From assembly GCA_900551325.1 (NCBI GenBank), contig URVM01000004.1, positions 1-64,000 on the forward strand: a stretch of 64,000 nucleotides of DNA, given 5' to 3'. This document shows positions 9,411 to 17,494 of the stretch, piece by piece. A program made the translations under genes and the position numbers. This DNA comes from an uncultured Eubacteriales bacterium (lineage in GTDB: Bacteria > Bacillota > Clostridia > Lachnospirales > Cellulosilyticaceae). Every line of letters starts with the position of its first letter. The first letter of the stretch is position 1. The notes under the pieces are model-generated. The model did no database searches. It saw only the letters and a program-made list of their open reading frames with translations, and was not told the origin of the DNA.

Positions 9411-9458
9411 ATAATTATTACATATATATTACATTCTAAATATATTCGTAATAATTAT
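9411..9458. promoter_or_regulatory. Inverted repeat upstream of the 181-residue protein gene, possible operator
   Basis: ATAATTATTAC (9411-9421) and GTAATAATTAT (9448-9458) are exact complements separated by 26 bases of AT-rich sequence. It lies just upstream of the ribosome binding site of the 8849-9394 gene, where a promoter is expected. It could be a binding site for a dimeric regulator; AT-rich chance is the alternative. Confidence 0.35.
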
Positions 9459-9482
9459 CAAGAGTTTTTCGTAAAATTTTTC

Positions 9483-10322
9483 CTACAATATACGACATCC
9501 TCCAAAAATCTTTCGTGCATTTTCACCAACAACTAAACTTTTCTCAAGTGGACTTAAAGGTTCAAGACTCTTCTCATATCTACCTATAGGTAAAAGGGGA
9601 TAATCTGTACCAAAAAGTATTTTATCTAGTACGCCAATTTCACGAAGTACATTATAAATAGAAGGCTCATATAAAAATATTCCTGCTGCAGTATCATAAT
9701 AAACATTTTTAAGCTTCTCTTTCATTTCCTTCATCAGTTCATAAAATACAAGTCCACCGCCAAAGTGAGCCAATATAATAGGAAGCTCTTGATGATGTTC
9801 AATAAAGGTCTCTATACTTTCCATAGCCACCTTAGTCTTTCCTGCATAGTAATGACCGACTAACTCATTTGTATGAAGCAATATAGGCAAATGATATTCT
9901 AATGCACATGCTTTAAAATCTGTTTTATGAAGATTTTCAAGATCTATATGTTGCCCTTCTGGGAAAAGCTCTCCAATACCTCTTAGCCCTCCCTTATAAC
10001 ATCTTATCATCTCTTGTGTCATTTCCTTGTGACCAGCAGGAAAAGTCATAAAGCCAATAAGCTCCTGGGGATAATTTTTAATAGCCTCCATGGTATAGTC
10101 ATTCACATAACGGCATAAGCCCATATCCTGAAATGAAAAACCAAAAACGACCCCTTTATCAAAATCATTTTCTCTTAAATGTTCTACTACTTGCTCTGTA
10201 GTAGCAAATTTATTGTGGGGAGTCTCAGATAAAAGTTTAAAATAAGGTTCTTTTTCTCCTATTTTCTTATAATCTTTAATAAGATCTGGTGGTGTAATAT
10301 GTATATGTGTATCTATTTTCAT
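9483..10322 (-). CDS. Amidohydrolase family protein (Amidohydro_2/TIM-barrel metal hydrolase)
   Basis: A 279-residue metal-dependent hydrolase-type barrel. The metal-binding DTHIHI motif is at residues 4-9, a histidine in LLHTNE and another in ILAHFGGG follow strands 5 and 6, and the late metal-ligand aspartate is in ILFGTDYPL (about 239-247). I place the start at 10322 because GAGG lies 8 bases upstream; an ATG 33 bases further upstream lacks a site. Members include decarboxylases and lactonases; the substrate is unknown. It follows the charged exported protein gene at close distance. Confidence 0.75.
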   Translation of the reverse strand: MKIDTHIHITPPDLIKDYKKIGEKEPYFKLLSETPHNKFATTEQVVEHLRENDFDKGVVFGFSFQDMGLCRYVNDYTMEAIKNYPQELIGFMTFPAGHKEMTQEMIRCYKGGLRGIGELFPEGQHIDLENLHKTDFKACALEYHLPILLHTNELVGHYYAGKTKVAMESIETFIEHHQELPIILAHFGGGLVFYELMKEMKEKLKNVYYDTAAGIFLYEPSIYNVLREIGVLDKILFGTDYPLLPIGRYEKSLEPLSPLEKSLVVGENARKIFGGCRIL

Positions 10323-10366
10323 AAGTATCCTCTTTTCATTTGTTAAAAATCTCATTCATTGTGGAC

Positions 10367-11461
10367 TCAGTTAACTGGGGACCCACTTGGTGCGGTCTCA
10401 CCTACTGATTCTTCCACTCCGGTAGTCACCTCTTCCTCTTTAGGGGGTAAAATACTATAGGGATTTTCAAGAATAGCCATAACATCTTTTGGTGTTATGA
10501 GGAAACTTCCATCTATTCCTTCTATATAAATAGTATTCGTCTTCTCTTTTAATGTAAAGCCTTCATTTAAAACTGCTTTTGCACTTGGTAAGATGGTTTC
10601 ATTAATTTGGTTCATTAAAATAGGAAGGATTAAAGTCTTATTGGTAGTTTGCTCAAGTAAGTTAAACACATTTTCTCCCTTTTCAAGGGTTACTATATAA
10701 GTATCAAAAAAACCTTTACCACTTTCATAAATAGCAGCAAAGTCCTCCCCTTTTTCTCCAACACCCCTAAACTGTTCTTTAAATGTATTGGCGTAAGTCT
10801 TTGCCTCTTCTTTCATTTCTTGTAACTGGGTTTTATTCAGCTTATTTAAATTTTTACCAAGCCCAAAAGCATTTTGAAGACTTCCTATAATCTGATCTTC
10901 CATATCACTGGCTAGTTTCTTTCTTTCATAACGTATAGGGTCTTCTTCTTTTGTATAGTAGTCATAGCCAAATAAAAAATAGTGCTCCACTAAATAGTTT
11001 CCAACTAGTAAGATTTCTTCTTCTGTGAGTGTAGAATAAGTTGCCACATCTATTTGACTATCTGCTCCTACCCATATCTGGGCCTCTTGTTTACTTTCTA
11101 TTTTTTCATCCCCAACGGCAGATGTTTCTTTTACCGTCTCTATATTTTCTTTTTCTACTGCTTCATCTTTTGTTTCTTGTTTTGCCTTTTCTTCTTTACT
11201 GACCTTTTCTTTTTCAGGCAAAGGCGGTTTAATCTTTACTTCTTCTACTTTAATTTTTACCTTTTGTTCCTTCTCTACTTTGGCAATTTCTTTTTCAGCT
11301 TCTTTAAACATTTCTTGAACCTGTTGCTTAATTAAAGCATCTGCAATGGTTTTTTCTCTTTTGCTTACTTCAATTACCATATTATTAATTTTGTCACTTC
11401 CTATATTTAAGGAAAGTCCACCTACAATAAGAAGGACAATAAGTTTTAATAAATTTTGCAT
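10367..11461 (-). CDS. Membrane-anchored protein with charged Lys/Glu-rich linker
   Basis: A 364-residue protein with an uncleaved signal anchor or signal peptide (about residues 1-20), a coiled-coil-like charged stretch (about 30-120, very rich in Lys and Glu) and a soluble C-terminal region (about 130-345) with no family I recognise. It ends in a low-complexity tail (VGETAPSGSPVN). AAGGAGG precedes the ATG. It lies 9 bases after the second ABC-2 type permease gene, so it is probably cotranscribed with that transporter and may be its extracytoplasmic partner. Function unknown. Confidence 0.65.
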   Translation of the reverse strand: MQNLLKLIVLLIVGGLSLNIGSDKINNMVIEVSKREKTIADALIKQQVQEMFKEAEKEIAKVEKEQKVKIKVEEVKIKPPLPEKEKVSKEEKAKQETKDEAVEKENIETVKETSAVGDEKIESKQEAQIWVGADSQIDVATYSTLTEEEILLVGNYLVEHYFLFGYDYYTKEEDPIRYERKKLASDMEDQIIGSLQNAFGLGKNLNKLNKTQLQEMKEEAKTYANTFKEQFRGVGEKGEDFAAIYESGKGFFDTYIVTLEKGENVFNLLEQTTNKTLILPILMNQINETILPSAKAVLNEGFTLKEKTNTIYIEGIDGSFLITPKDVMAILENPYSILPPKEEEVTTGVEESVGETAPSGSPVN

Positions 11462-11470
11462 ATGCCCTCC

Positions 11471-12244
11471 TTATAATCTATACTCAAGATTAAAATCTTT
11501 TTTATACGTATGTAAAAGCCCAATCCCACCTACTATTCCTGTACCACAAAGTAGGAAACCATTACGCCATAAGAAGGCTTGTATACTCATTTGACCAGTA
11601 ATCTTTAAACCATATACAAAAAGGATACTTATTAAAATACCAAGTACTAAGGAAAGAATAAATGCATAGGCTTCCTTACCTAAGTAAAGAGAAAAAAACA
11701 TACTCAACATACCTACTACTAAATAAAGAAAAAATACTGAAATTAAAGACATTCCTATTGTTTGAATAGGGTCATACATAAAGTTTTTAGCACTTTGTCC
11801 CATCATCACTTGTACACGCAAAAAGTCACGGCTCCAGCTTGTACTATACTGAAAAACTTGATTACATATAATCAAATTCATCCCCAATAAACATAAGAAA
11901 AATAGGATTGTGTAAACAAGTAAAGTAACCCATTTACCCAAATACCATTTCCCCCGACTTTCACACTTTACTACTTCTAATGCTCCAAAGTTATCATCAA
12001 ACATTAACCCACACATTAAAAATACATATAAAGGGAGATAAATATAAATTACGCTCATGGTATCATTTAAAATTAAATAAGTTGTTTCTAAAGATGAGTA
12101 TGTAATGGAAGTCATATCAGAAAGTTGAATATACTTTGCCACACTTACAACAGCCACAAAGGCAAAGGCTATAAGAGTTAGACACCATCTCACTACATTA
12201 AAACTTTCTGAAATATTGTAACCAATCATTTTTATTGTAACCAC
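11471..12244 (-). CDS. ABC-2 type transporter permease-like protein (second permease)
   Basis: A 257-residue integral membrane protein with about six hydrophobic segments and no ATPase motifs. The GTG start overlaps the end of the preceding permease gene by 13 bases, and GGGTG lies upstream of it. The arrangement ATPase, permease, permease is typical of ABC-2 exporters for peptides, antibiotics or self-immunity, with two different membrane subunits. The substrate is unknown. Confidence 0.7.
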   Translation of the reverse strand: MVTIKMIGYNISESFNVVRWCLTLIAFAFVAVVSVAKYIQLSDMTSITYSSLETTYLILNDTMSVIYIYLPLYVFLMCGLMFDDNFGALEVVKCESRGKWYLGKWVTLLVYTILFFLCLLGMNLIICNQVFQYSTSWSRDFLRVQVMMGQSAKNFMYDPIQTIGMSLISVFFLYLVVGMLSMFFSLYLGKEAYAFILSLVLGILISILFVYGLKITGQMSIQAFLWRNGFLLCGTGIVGGIGLLHTYKKDFNLEYRL

Positions 12245-12942
12245 TTCATCACACCCTTTCTAACCAAGACTCCCCACACTATTAGTAGAGCAGAAATACC
12301 TAAAATTGTACCAAGCTCCACCACTATAAGCCCTATGTTCATTAAATCCGGCATAATCCAAGGAGAAAAAGTAAGCGGTGGGAAAAATTTCTCTAACTTT
12401 AAGTAAGGAAAGGCATAAATAAAAAGTAAATATAAAACTTGTGGTGCCAACAGAGGAATATAATGCTTCTTATTAACAAAGGTTAAGCTATAAGCTAGTG
12501 AACTATAGGCCACCCCAAAAAAGAAGTTTAATCCCACTACTGTCAAAATTCCCCCCACCTCCTCATAAGTCCCAAAGCTCCTACAAACGAATAGTAGTAA
12601 TGCACTAGGTGTAAAAAGGGTTGTCCCACCTATAAAACTGTTTACACACCATCTTTTTACTACGTAATCCTTACCTTTATTACGTAAAATCAAAAACTTC
12701 CTATACCCACAGTCTGCTTCTAACATATTCATATTGGCATAAGGTAGTGCACAAAGAAGAGGTGCAATAAAAGGTACAATAAGGGCATGGCTCCCCCTAA
12801 AGGCCTCCGTTGCTGTATACTCCTTATGACTAACTATATAAAAGACTAAAGCTGCAAGCATACACATACAACCGAGTGTAAGTGCTAAAATAAAAGTCCG
12901 CTCCATCAGGCCTCTTTTAAGATCCGTTATCCACCATCTCAT
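12232..12942 (-). CDS. ABC-2 type transporter permease-like protein (first permease)
   Basis: A 236-residue membrane protein with about six predicted transmembrane helices. Its ATG overlaps the stop of the ATPase gene by 4 bases (ATGA), which indicates translational coupling and a shared complex. It shows little obvious sequence similarity to the second permease. It should form the membrane channel with that protein, powered by the 12939-13610 ATPase. Confidence 0.7.
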   Translation of the reverse strand: MRWWITDLKRGLMERTFILALTLGCMCMLAALVFYIVSHKEYTATEAFRGSHALIVPFIAPLLCALPYANMNMLEADCGYRKFLILRNKGKDYVVKRWCVNSFIGGTTLFTPSALLLFVCRSFGTYEEVGGILTVVGLNFFFGVAYSSLAYSLTFVNKKHYIPLLAPQVLYLLFIYAFPYLKLEKFFPPLTFSPWIMPDLMNIGLIVVELGTILGISALLIVWGVLVRKGVMKWLQ

Positions 12943-13610
12943 AAGGCTACCTCTCTTTGTACCCTAGAACCACAAGTCACACTACCTTCTGAAACTTTAA
13001 ATAATACATCACATAGTGCCTCTATATCTTCCTTATTATGACTTGCAAGTAAGATTGTAACTTGTTCTTCCTCCTTTAATTTAGTAAAGAAGGCACGCAT
13101 CTTTTTCACACTTTCTTCGTCTAATCCATTCATTGGTTCATCTAAAATCAGTAACTCCGGATCATTCATAATAGCCTGAGCAATCCCTAACTTTTGCTTC
13201 ATCCCCATAGAATAAGTACGTACAGACTTTCTATTATTGGGGTCAAGGCCTACAAGCCACATACTATTTTTAAGCTTCTCTATACTAGCTGGTTTCTTAG
13301 AAAGTGCATTTAAAATTTTAAGGTTTTTCATGCCTGAATAATGAGGAATAAACCCAGGTGTTTCAATCAAAACACCTACTCCCTTTGGAAACTCCTTAGC
13401 ATGAGTCATATTTTTATTTTGTACAAAAATTTCTCCCCCACTAGGTCTCATCAGTCCAGAAATCAATTTAAAAATAACCGTTTTCCCTGAACCATTACGC
13501 CCCACAAAACCATAAATTTTCCCCTTTTCCAAATTAAAACTTACCTTGTCTAAAACCCTTTCTGTCTTAAATGCCTTACTCACTTCTTTAAACTCAATAT
13601 AAGCTGACAT
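12939..13610 (-). CDS. ABC transporter ATP-binding protein (ABC-2/CcmA type)
   Basis: A 223-residue ATPase with Walker A GRNGSGKT (about 37-44), a signature variant YSMGMKQK (about 133-140) and Walker B LLILDEPMNGLD (about 153-164), then ASHN for the switch histidine. The SMGMKQKLGIAQA form is typical of the CcmA/bacteriocin-export class. It begins the operon ATPase-permease-permease-exported protein; AAGGGAG precedes the ATG. It should sit on the cytoplasmic face of the membrane. Confidence 0.9.
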   Translation of the reverse strand: MSAYIEFKEVSKAFKTERVLDKVSFNLEKGKIYGFVGRNGSGKTVIFKLISGLMRPSGGEIFVQNKNMTHAKEFPKGVGVLIETPGFIPHYSGMKNLKILNALSKKPASIEKLKNSMWLVGLDPNNRKSVRTYSMGMKQKLGIAQAIMNDPELLILDEPMNGLDEESVKKMRAFFTKLKEEEQVTILLASHNKEDIEALCDVLFKVSEGSVTCGSRVQREVAL

Positions 13611-13810
13611 GACTCTACTCCCTTCTCTTGTACCTAAATCCTTCTATTTCTAATGGAAATACAAATTAAAGATTGTCCTATTATTCCATCTTATGTATAA
13701 ACCGATTTAACTATCACATGTTTTAAAAAACAAAAATTTATAAAATATTATATTTTTAATCATTATTTATATAGACAATTGTAAACTGTTGGTAAATTTT
13801 AACTTTATTC

Positions 13811-13839
13811 TTGAATTTTTAATCTATTCATGTTAATAT
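13811..13839 (+). promoter_or_regulatory. Candidate sigma-A promoter for tRNA-Pro
   Basis: TTGAAT (13811-13816), 17 bases, TAATAT (13834-13839), on the tRNA strand and about 75 bases before the mature tRNA, implying a 5' leader that is trimmed. The 13611-13913 interval holds no gene; besides this site I see only AT-rich sequence and the likely minus-strand promoter of the ABC-2 operon. Confidence 0.5.
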
Positions 13840-13913
13840 ACACCTAAGGGAATGATGCACTATTTATTGTGTTATCACTCGTACAACATACGCCAATCCC
13901 CCTTATCATCTAT

Positions 13914-13986
13914 CGGAATGTGGCCCAGGTGGTAGGGCGCCCGTCTGGGGGGCGGGAGGTCGACAGTTCAAGTCTGTTCATTCCGA
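13914..13986 (+). tRNA. tRNA-Pro (anticodon GGG)
   Basis: A complete 73-base cloverleaf. The acceptor stem pairs CGGAATG with CATTCCG plus discriminator A. The D arm uses GCCC/GGGC. The anticodon stem CCCGT/GCGGG has loop CTGGGGG giving anticodon GGG, which reads CCC/CCU. The T arm uses GACAG/CTGTT with loop TTCAAGT. CCA is not encoded. It is a lone tRNA gene between minus-strand genes with its own promoter and terminator. I saw no second copy of its 3' end in the window, so it is not an attachment site here. Confidence 0.93.
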
Positions 13987-13988
13987 TC

Positions 13989-14033
13989 AAAAAGAGCAGG
14001 ACCCTAAGTATAATCTTAGGATCCTGCTCTTTT
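13989..14033 (+). terminator. Rho-independent terminator of the tRNA gene
   Basis: A 19-bp near-perfect stem (AAAAGAGCAGGACCCTAAG and its partner), 6-base loop, followed by TTTT starts two bases after the tRNA. The flanking A run on the left also makes it usable for the other strand, from the 14063 gene. Confidence 0.85.
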
Positions 14034-14062
14034 ATTTGTATTTAATTGTCCCATACAGGAAA

Positions 14063-14623
14063 CTATTGAATAAGTTGTCCTATCTTATATGCCTTTCGTA
14101 ACACTCTCTCATTATTTTTAGTAGAGTCTTTATTAAATGCTTTACTTGATACTAGAGTTTTAAAAGGTATTAATCCTAAACCTTTTAAACTCTTTGCTGT
14201 ATATTTAAAATATTTTTTAAAAATCCAATCAAAAGGTGCTGCATGTGTATACACCATGATTAATTTCTTTTTACCAAATCTAGGTATATGCTTCCATTTA
14301 TTTATTTCAGTTAATGGATATAATCTATCTAGTAAGAGCTTTGTCTGTGCTGATACTTGGCATATATAAACTGGTGATGCTATTACAACATACTCTGCTA
14401 GTTTTAAACTTTCATAAATATCTACCATATCATCCTTTAAAGCACACCCAGGATTATTCCTACAATATAAGCATCCCTTACACCCTTTTATATTCATCTT
14501 ATCTAAATAATGGACTTCAACTTCAATCTTAGATTGATCAATTCCCCTCATAATTTCTTTTACTACTGTATCCGTATTACCACCCTTACGTGGACTTCCT
14601 ATAAATATTAATGCCTTTTTCAT
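14063..14623 (-). CDS. Flavodoxin-fold NAD(P)H-dependent oxidoreductase / iron-sulfur flavoprotein type
   Basis: A 186-residue flavoprotein. The FMN phosphate-binding loop GSPRKGGNTDT is at 9-19. A cysteine cluster C48-x2-C51-x2-C54-x5-C60 follows, the spacing known from iron-sulfur flavoproteins that bind a 4Fe-4S cluster. The ASPVYICQVSAQTK segment (about 94-107) fits the FMN-binding core. GGGAGG precedes the ATG. It probably handles electron transfer or quinone/nitro reduction in the cytoplasm. It stands alone between the tRNA and small unknown genes. Confidence 0.85.
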   Translation of the reverse strand: MKKALIFIGSPRKGGNTDTVVKEIMRGIDQSKIEVEVHYLDKMNIKGCKGCLYCRNNPGCALKDDMVDIYESLKLAEYVVIASPVYICQVSAQTKLLLDRLYPLTEINKWKHIPRFGKKKLIMVYTHAAPFDWIFKKYFKYTAKSLKGLGLIPFKTLVSSKAFNKDSTKNNERVLRKAYKIGQLIQ

Positions 14624-14742
14624 ATGTAAAACCTCCCTAGTAGATTGTAAAATTCATTATACTGGATTTTATATGGCTTTTCTATTATCACTTCCTATCT
14701 AAGACTACACCCAATTTTCTTTATGGTGTTCTCTTCAAAGCA

Positions 14743-14766
14743 AAAAGGTAGCCTTAAATAGCTACC
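14743..14766 (-). terminator. Rho-independent terminator
   Basis: GGTAGC pairs with GCTACC, and AAAAA on the left becomes U-rich on the minus strand, just after the 88-residue gene. Confidence 0.65.
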
Positions 14767-14771
14767 CCAAA

Positions 14772-15038
14772 TTATCTCTGACTTACTTGTCTTATTAAAG
14801 CATTTGCATGGTCATAGTCCCTGTTATGAACATAAATATAATACATATAATTTTGTTCACCATCTTTTCCTATATTTACTCTAACATTTCTATTGCTTCC
14901 TCGTGTCATTGAACTCGTGTTATTAAACACCTTATATTTATACTTAATATCATTTTGATCAAGTATATCTCTTATATCATTGAAAACAGGCATTGAATAT
15001 CCTATATAAATTTCTTTTCTATTCCAAAACCCTATCAT
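14772..15038 (-). CDS. Small hypothetical protein, 88 residues
   Basis: A small protein with a predicted beta-alpha-beta-beta-alpha pattern: an EIYIGYSMPVFNDIRDILDQ start and a YYIYVHNRDYDHANALIRQ end. This resembles the small DUF2007-like fold, with low confidence. GGGGAG lies 6 bases before the ATG and a terminator follows, so it looks like a real gene. It may be cotranscribed with the 124-residue gene 27 bases upstream. Function unknown. Confidence 0.55.
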   Translation of the reverse strand: MIGFWNRKEIYIGYSMPVFNDIRDILDQNDIKYKYKVFNNTSSMTRGSNRNVRVNIGKDGEQNYMYYIYVHNRDYDHANALIRQVSQR

Positions 15039-15065
15039 TTTTTCTCCCCTAACAACTATCCTTAT

Positions 15066-15440
15066 TTATTTAACTCCATCTCTTTTACCCATTTCATTAT
15101 TTATTAATGATTCCCCTATATACATTGCGTCTATAATAGGTGAAAATCTCTTAAACTGGGTACTTCCTTCTTCGTATTTACTTCTGGCTTTTTCTGTTTT
15201 ATTTCTAATTGAAATTACAGGTGGTAACGCCTTTTCTAAATCCTCTCTCGTATAACCTTTTATACTTTCGTCATTTTCTATTAAGCATTTAGTAATTTTC
15301 AACGCCTTAATTCTATTTCTAAGAAGAGAAAACTGAGATGTACCTTCTTTAAATTTAGGGTGTATCTTTTCACATTTAACAATACTAGAAGATACGACTT
15401 TAAATGCATTGTCTAATGCTTCTTGTGAATAATCGTTCAT
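15066..15440 (-). CDS. Hypothetical protein made of two tandem helical repeats
   Basis: A 124-residue protein built from two homologous 53-residue units at residues 4-56 and 63-115, exactly 59 residues apart without gaps. Shared positions include Y4/Y63, E8/E67, G33/G92, Q36/Q95, F37/F96, with FKEGTSQF matching YEEGSTQF. No family is recognised. No good ribosome binding site precedes the ATG, so translation may depend on a leader or the start may be wrong. It lies just downstream of the Tn554-like recombinase block and could be transposon cargo. Confidence 0.5.
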   Translation of the reverse strand: MNDYSQEALDNAFKVVSSSIVKCEKIHPKFKEGTSQFSLLRNRIKALKITKCLIENDESIKGYTREDLEKALPPVISIRNKTEKARSKYEEGSTQFKRFSPIIDAMYIGESLINNEMGKRDGVK

Positions 15441-15449
15441 ATATTATTT

Positions 15450-15532
15450 GTAGTAGCTTAGTGTGTAACAAGTATATAACCATTGATAATACAACAACCA
15501 TCACTTATTACACATTTCAAACCGTCTACTAC
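15450..15532. repeat. Imperfect inverted repeat after the TnpC-like gene
   Basis: GTAGTAG...TGTGTAACAAGT (15450-15474) faces a complementary copy at 15503-15532 with a 6-base insertion. It lies directly after the DUF6262 gene, in the place where a Tn554-type element would move from its transposition genes to cargo or terminus. A clear AAGGAGG (minus strand, near 15538) inside this segment has no long reading frame behind it; only a 20-residue Cys-rich peptide from a TTG or a 4-codon ATG frame could follow. Confidence 0.35.
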
Positions 15533-15546
15533 GTCCTCCTTTTCTA

Positions 15547-15969
15547 TTAATTTTTATTTAACAACTGCCTTTTTAGTCTCGCATTTTCCTCTTTAAGCTC
15601 TTCATAATCGACTAACTGGACAATTAGCTTTTTCTTATCTTCTTCCAATTGTCTTACTCTTTCTCGAAGGGTAGTTATTTTTTCTTCCTGTAGTTGTACC
15701 TTATCTTTTGGTATAGCTATTACATTGTCTAAAGGACTTGCCTTTGAAATAGCTCTAAGACTAAGAATACGCTCTTTGAGTTGTACATTGTTGTATAGGG
15801 TTGAACGAGTAACCCCTGATTCTTTTGCGACTGTTTCGAAGTTTATAGGTTGCTTTTTACGCTTAAGCTTATCAATGGCTTTATTAACTTTCTCCAAAGT
15901 CTCTTTATTGCGTTGTTCAGCATGAGCTTTGATGCCTGCAACTTGTTTATCCGATACTTTTTTTGTCAT
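15547..15969 (-). CDS. tnpC: Transposition accessory protein, TnpC-like (DUF6262)
   Basis: A 140-residue protein. Residues 40-65 hold a helix-turn-helix typical of transposon TnpC proteins (FETVAKESGVTRSTLYNN). The C-terminal half (about 90-140) is a heptad-rich coiled coil (ITTLRERVRQLEEDKKK). In Tn554 TnpC aids orientation and efficiency of transposition. Its ATG overlaps the end of the third recombinase gene by 23 bases, with GGAGG 9 bases upstream, so the genes are cotranslated. Confidence 0.75.
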   Translation of the reverse strand: MTKKVSDKQVAGIKAHAEQRNKETLEKVNKAIDKLKRKKQPINFETVAKESGVTRSTLYNNVQLKERILSLRAISKASPLDNVIAIPKDKVQLQEEKITTLRERVRQLEEDKKKLIVQLVDYEELKEENARLKRQLLNKN

Positions 15970-17494
15970 CTAACTGTACCTCCAAGCTGTCTACTAATGG
16001 TTTAAGTGATTTGTACTTGATGTATTGTTTCTGCCATTCACGTTCTCTACCAAGCTCTTTAAGCCTATCCATTTCTTTCTCTAATAGGACTAATTCATCC
16101 TTTAGGATAGGGTAGAACTTAACCTCTGTGATGTAGTTAGGACAGTTATAGAAGAAACAACCATCACCATCACTACAATTACCACGCCTAAAATCATATA
16201 GACATACACCTGTCGGAAGTGGGTTAAAACTCATAGACTTTGAAAGGCTATCAATGGTTTGGTCTATATCTTCTTGTGTTTTACCATGAAACATATCGTC
16301 AAGTTTACCCTTGATTTCTTTGGCTCTAAGCCCCGCAATCTTTGATTCTGGACTTAGTATCATATCTGTATAGATTTCTTTCACCTCTTCCTCTTGTAGT
16401 GTAAGATAGTGTGAAGTCATTTCTACAGATACATGAGCATACTGTTTCATAATCATGGCAATGGGTACTTTTCTTTTGATTAACTCACGAACAAAAGTTG
16501 CTCGAAATTGATGTGAAGTTAGTGGATAGAGATTACCTTTATTATCTCGTATATTCCATTTCTCCATAAATTTAGCAAGTTTAAAATGATTCCAGTTGTC
16601 TCTAGAAAATACATTTCCTCTGCTTGTAATAAATAATTCTTTTAATCCACTTTCCTGTCTTAATGGTTCTGTGGCTTCTGTTAGGTCTACAATTACATTC
16701 TTCACAAGTTCATTAATAAATACTTTATGGATAATAGGTTCACCTTTTTCTGTCTTGCCAAGTGTCACTTCCATGTAATCATAAGTTTCGCCATTATCAA
16801 TGAACTGTTTGACACAACCTTTTTGAATGGATAAGACCTCATTGATGCGAAGTCCTGTTTGGCTTTGAATGATAATACCTGCCTTAGTTAAAATATCTTT
16901 TTCGTCATTTACTGCATGGTAGAGAATCTTATCAAATACATCTTCTGGTATAGGCTTTGTCTTGTTGGCTTTCATAGACTGTTTTGCCTTTTTGGTATTC
17001 CAAATCTGGCTTGCTGATACACCTTTAAAGATATTGGTTTGTGGCACATTCCAACCTTTAATTTGACCTATTTTGATGATTTCTTCGACTACTTTAGCTG
17101 ATGCATAGCCTGTTTTATTGGCTACTTTCCTTTCATCTTTCATCCACAAGGAGAAGTTGAGAAAATCCTCTTGTGTGATATCTACAAAGCTATCGATGCC
17201 ATTGATAGCACAGTAGTCTATGAATGTTGGTAATTTTGCATTTATATAGTCACGCACTGTAAGCGGTTTGATTTGTCCCAACTTATAATAAGCATACTGT
17301 TTTACAATCTTTTTAAAATCATCATTATCAATATACGAGAATCTGATAGAACTCTTTGAAGTATCAATGTTTTTAGCTGTTATAAAAGGTCTTAAATCCC
17401 ATACATCATCACTGAACTTGGAATTACCTATCATGATGTTATCAAAGTCTGACTGCGGCTCTAGTACCTGTAAAATAAGTTTAGTCTCTGCCAT
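15947..17494 (-). CDS. tnpB: Tyrosine recombinase, Tn554 TnpB-like
   Basis: A tyrosine recombinase of about 515 residues. I start it at 17494, where GGAGG lies 10 bases upstream, rather than at 17518. A SAM-like core-binding domain (about 80-180) precedes the catalytic domain with TGLRINEVL (Arg), HQFRATF (His-x-x-Arg) and YAHVSVEMTSHYLTL (His and nucleophile Tyr). A Cys-rich segment near residue 430 (CLYDFRRGNCSDGDGCFFYNC) probably binds zinc, as in other TnpB-type proteins. It overlaps the upstream recombinase gene by 14 bases. Confidence 0.8.
   Translation of the reverse strand: MAETKLILQVLEPQSDFDNIMIGNSKFSDDVWDLRPFITAKNIDTSKSSIRFSYIDNDDFKKIVKQYAYYKLGQIKPLTVRDYINAKLPTFIDYCAINGIDSFVDITQEDFLNFSLWMKDERKVANKTGYASAKVVEEIIKIGQIKGWNVPQTNIFKGVSASQIWNTKKAKQSMKANKTKPIPEDVFDKILYHAVNDEKDILTKAGIIIQSQTGLRINEVLSIQKGCVKQFIDNGETYDYMEVTLGKTEKGEPIIHKVFINELVKNVIVDLTEATEPLRQESGLKELFITSRGNVFSRDNWNHFKLAKFMEKWNIRDNKGNLYPLTSHQFRATFVRELIKRKVPIAMIMKQYAHVSVEMTSHYLTLQEEEVKEIYTDMILSPESKIAGLRAKEIKGKLDDMFHGKTQEDIDQTIDSLSKSMSFNPLPTGVCLYDFRRGNCSDGDGCFFYNCPNYITEVKFYPILKDELVLLEKEMDRLKELGREREWQKQYIKYKSLKPLVDSLEVQLDDKKSIG

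Noticed and set aside
13914..13986. tRNA-Pro as an attachment site for the Tn554-like module or another island
   Set aside because: I found no second copy of the tRNA 3' end in the window and no integrase directly next to it; Tn554-type elements do not need tRNA sites.
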